Both the position numbers and the translations under genes were made by a program. The notes under the pieces were generated by a model, which was not told the DNA's origin, did not search any database, and was given only the letters and a program-made list of their open reading frames with translations. Positions 63,384 through 64,000 of a stretch of DNA of 64,000 nt are shown piece after piece. Location of the stretch: NCBI GenBank assembly GCA_001600355.1, contig BCJU01000001.1, forward strand, positions 1,261,178 to 1,325,177, in the 5' to 3' direction. This stretch comes from Meira nashicola. Lineage: Eukaryota > Basidiomycota > Exobasidiomycetes > Exobasidiales > Brachybasidiaceae. The number at the start of each line of letters is the position of its first letter. The first letter of the stretch is position 1.

Positions 63384-64000
63384 ATGGCATTAATTATGGT
63401 ATCCGGTTTACCATGTAGTGGAAGAAGTACACGGAGTAAACAACTTATAGATGACTTCAGTGAACGGATAAAAACATCAACAGATCAACAAATCAGCTCT
63501 TTACGTATCGTTCATTTAACAAACGCTGAAGCAAATGTGGATAGAAATGCATTTCATACTCAATTGAAAGAAAAGCCTGCAAGATCTGCATATCTTTCGC
63601 TCGTGATGAGAAGTATCGCAAAAGATGCAATAGTTATTGCAGATGGAGGAGCAGGAACGAATATTAAAGGATTTCGATATCAATTATGGTGTGCTGCAAG
63701 GGAAGTTGGCGTTCGATGTGCGAGCGTGTTATGTGCAGCTAAATCGGAAATATGCAAAAGAAGGAATACAGATAGAATGAATGCTATTCTAGAAAGTACA
63801 GAAAGTAGACAAATGGAAGATGCTTACGAAAATGATACTCTTGATGAACTTTTGATGCGTTTCGAAGAGCCAAATGCGATGACCAGATGGGATTCTCCAC
63901 TTTTCGTCATTGATTGTTCGCCACGAGAAGGAGATGATGATTTAACATGTGAACTTCCACCTTTTGATCAAATTTGGGATGCAATAACAAAAGGTGAAGT
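63384..64000 (+). CDS. KTI12: Elongator-associated protein Kti12, truncated by window end
   Basis: P-loop protein related to phosphoseryl-tRNA kinase; in yeast it binds Elongator and supports wobble-uridine modification of tRNAs. About 205 codons are inside the window with no stop, so the gene continues to the right. The start MALIMVSGLPCSGRSTRSKQ aligns with the Kti12 N-terminus, including the P-loop. The diagnostic block FEEPNAMTRWDSPLFVID lies at about 159-176, and IVIADGGAGTNIKGFRYQL matches the DSLNYIKGFRYEL-type segment. Notably the P-loop Lys is Arg (CSGRST). Intronless so far. Confidence 0.88.
   Translation, partial: MALIMVSGLPCSGRSTRSKQLIDDFSERIKTSTDQQISSLRIVHLTNAEANVDRNAFHTQLKEKPARSAYLSLVMRSIAKDAIVIADGGAGTNIKGFRYQLWCAAREVGVRCASVLCAAKSEICKRRNTDRMNAILESTESRQMEDAYENDTLDELLMRFEEPNAMTRWDSPLFVIDCSPREGDDDLTCELPPFDQIWDAITKGE

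Noticed and set aside
1..64000. CRISPR array, operons, bacterial or phage genes
   Set aside because: The window is eukaryotic throughout: spliceosomal introns, a nuclear intron-containing tRNA and fungal gene families; no spacer-repeat array is present.

Overview
This is a nuclear contig segment from a fungus. Genes are compact and sit on both strands without operons. Most are uninterrupted or carry one to three short introns (about 58 to 340 nt) with GTGAGT/GTAAGT-type donors and CAG/TAG acceptors. The gene set is typically fungal: heterotrimeric G-beta, INO80, Rsm22, Tom5, EMC5, COA6, chitin-deacetylase-like, Pns1/CTL-like and tyrosinase-like proteins. Low intron density, AT-leaning composition and protein style suggest a basidiomycete, perhaps a smut-related Ustilaginomycotina lineage. 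That placement is inference; the sequence read here does not prove it.

Layout. 1-10.8 kb: a divergent beta-tubulin (-), a mitochondrial PPR protein (+) followed by a decayed partial copy of its 3' half, an unrecognised F-box-like/zinc protein (-), and RPS5 (+). 10.8-18.4 kb: a 2.4 kb gap, G-beta (+), the SMC5/6 SUMO ligase NSE2 (-) and CTP synthase (+). 18.4-20.4 kb: an AT-rich, TpA-rich block with a RIP-like signature lies between two diverged direct repeats, next to a small spliced secreted coiled-coil protein. 22.4-33.1 kb: INO80 with a 732-nt intron, Tom5, an unknown 103-aa protein and Rsm22. 33.2-35.8 kb: two neighbouring secreted-protein genes, one Cys-rich and one built from 11-residue repeats. 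36.8-44.5 kb: EMC5, a 2OG-Fe(II) oxygenase, an intron-containing tRNA-Ile, an Nxt1-like mRNA export factor between inverted copies of the tRNA 5' end, SdhD, adenylosuccinate synthase and the Rieske protein. 45.4-55.6 kb: Pns1/CTL-like protein, TFIIH p62, a prolyl-4-hydroxylase-like protein, a RING E3, GINS Psf2 and hydroxyacid-oxoacid transhydrogenase. 55.9-64 kb: secreted tyrosinase-like protein, COA6, secreted chitin-deacetylase-like protein, a multispan membrane protein and KTI12, cut by the window end.

Functional themes. Seven or eight nuclear genes serve mitochondria: PPR, Tom5, Rsm22, SdhD, Rieske, COA6, the transhydrogenase and possibly others. A second group serves chromatin, transcription and replication: INO80, NSE2, TFIIH p62 and Psf2. 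A third group is secreted: five proteins with signal peptides. The accessory interest is concentrated at 5.7-6.3 kb (pseudogene), 18.4-20.4 kb (repeat island plus secreted protein), 33.2-35.8 kb (secreted pair) and 39-40.6 kb (tRNA-derived inverted repeat, tandem repeat, hairpin). Start codons were set to ATG throughout. Several long open frames begin with GTG or TTG and were trimmed, and several genes were reconstructed by splicing.
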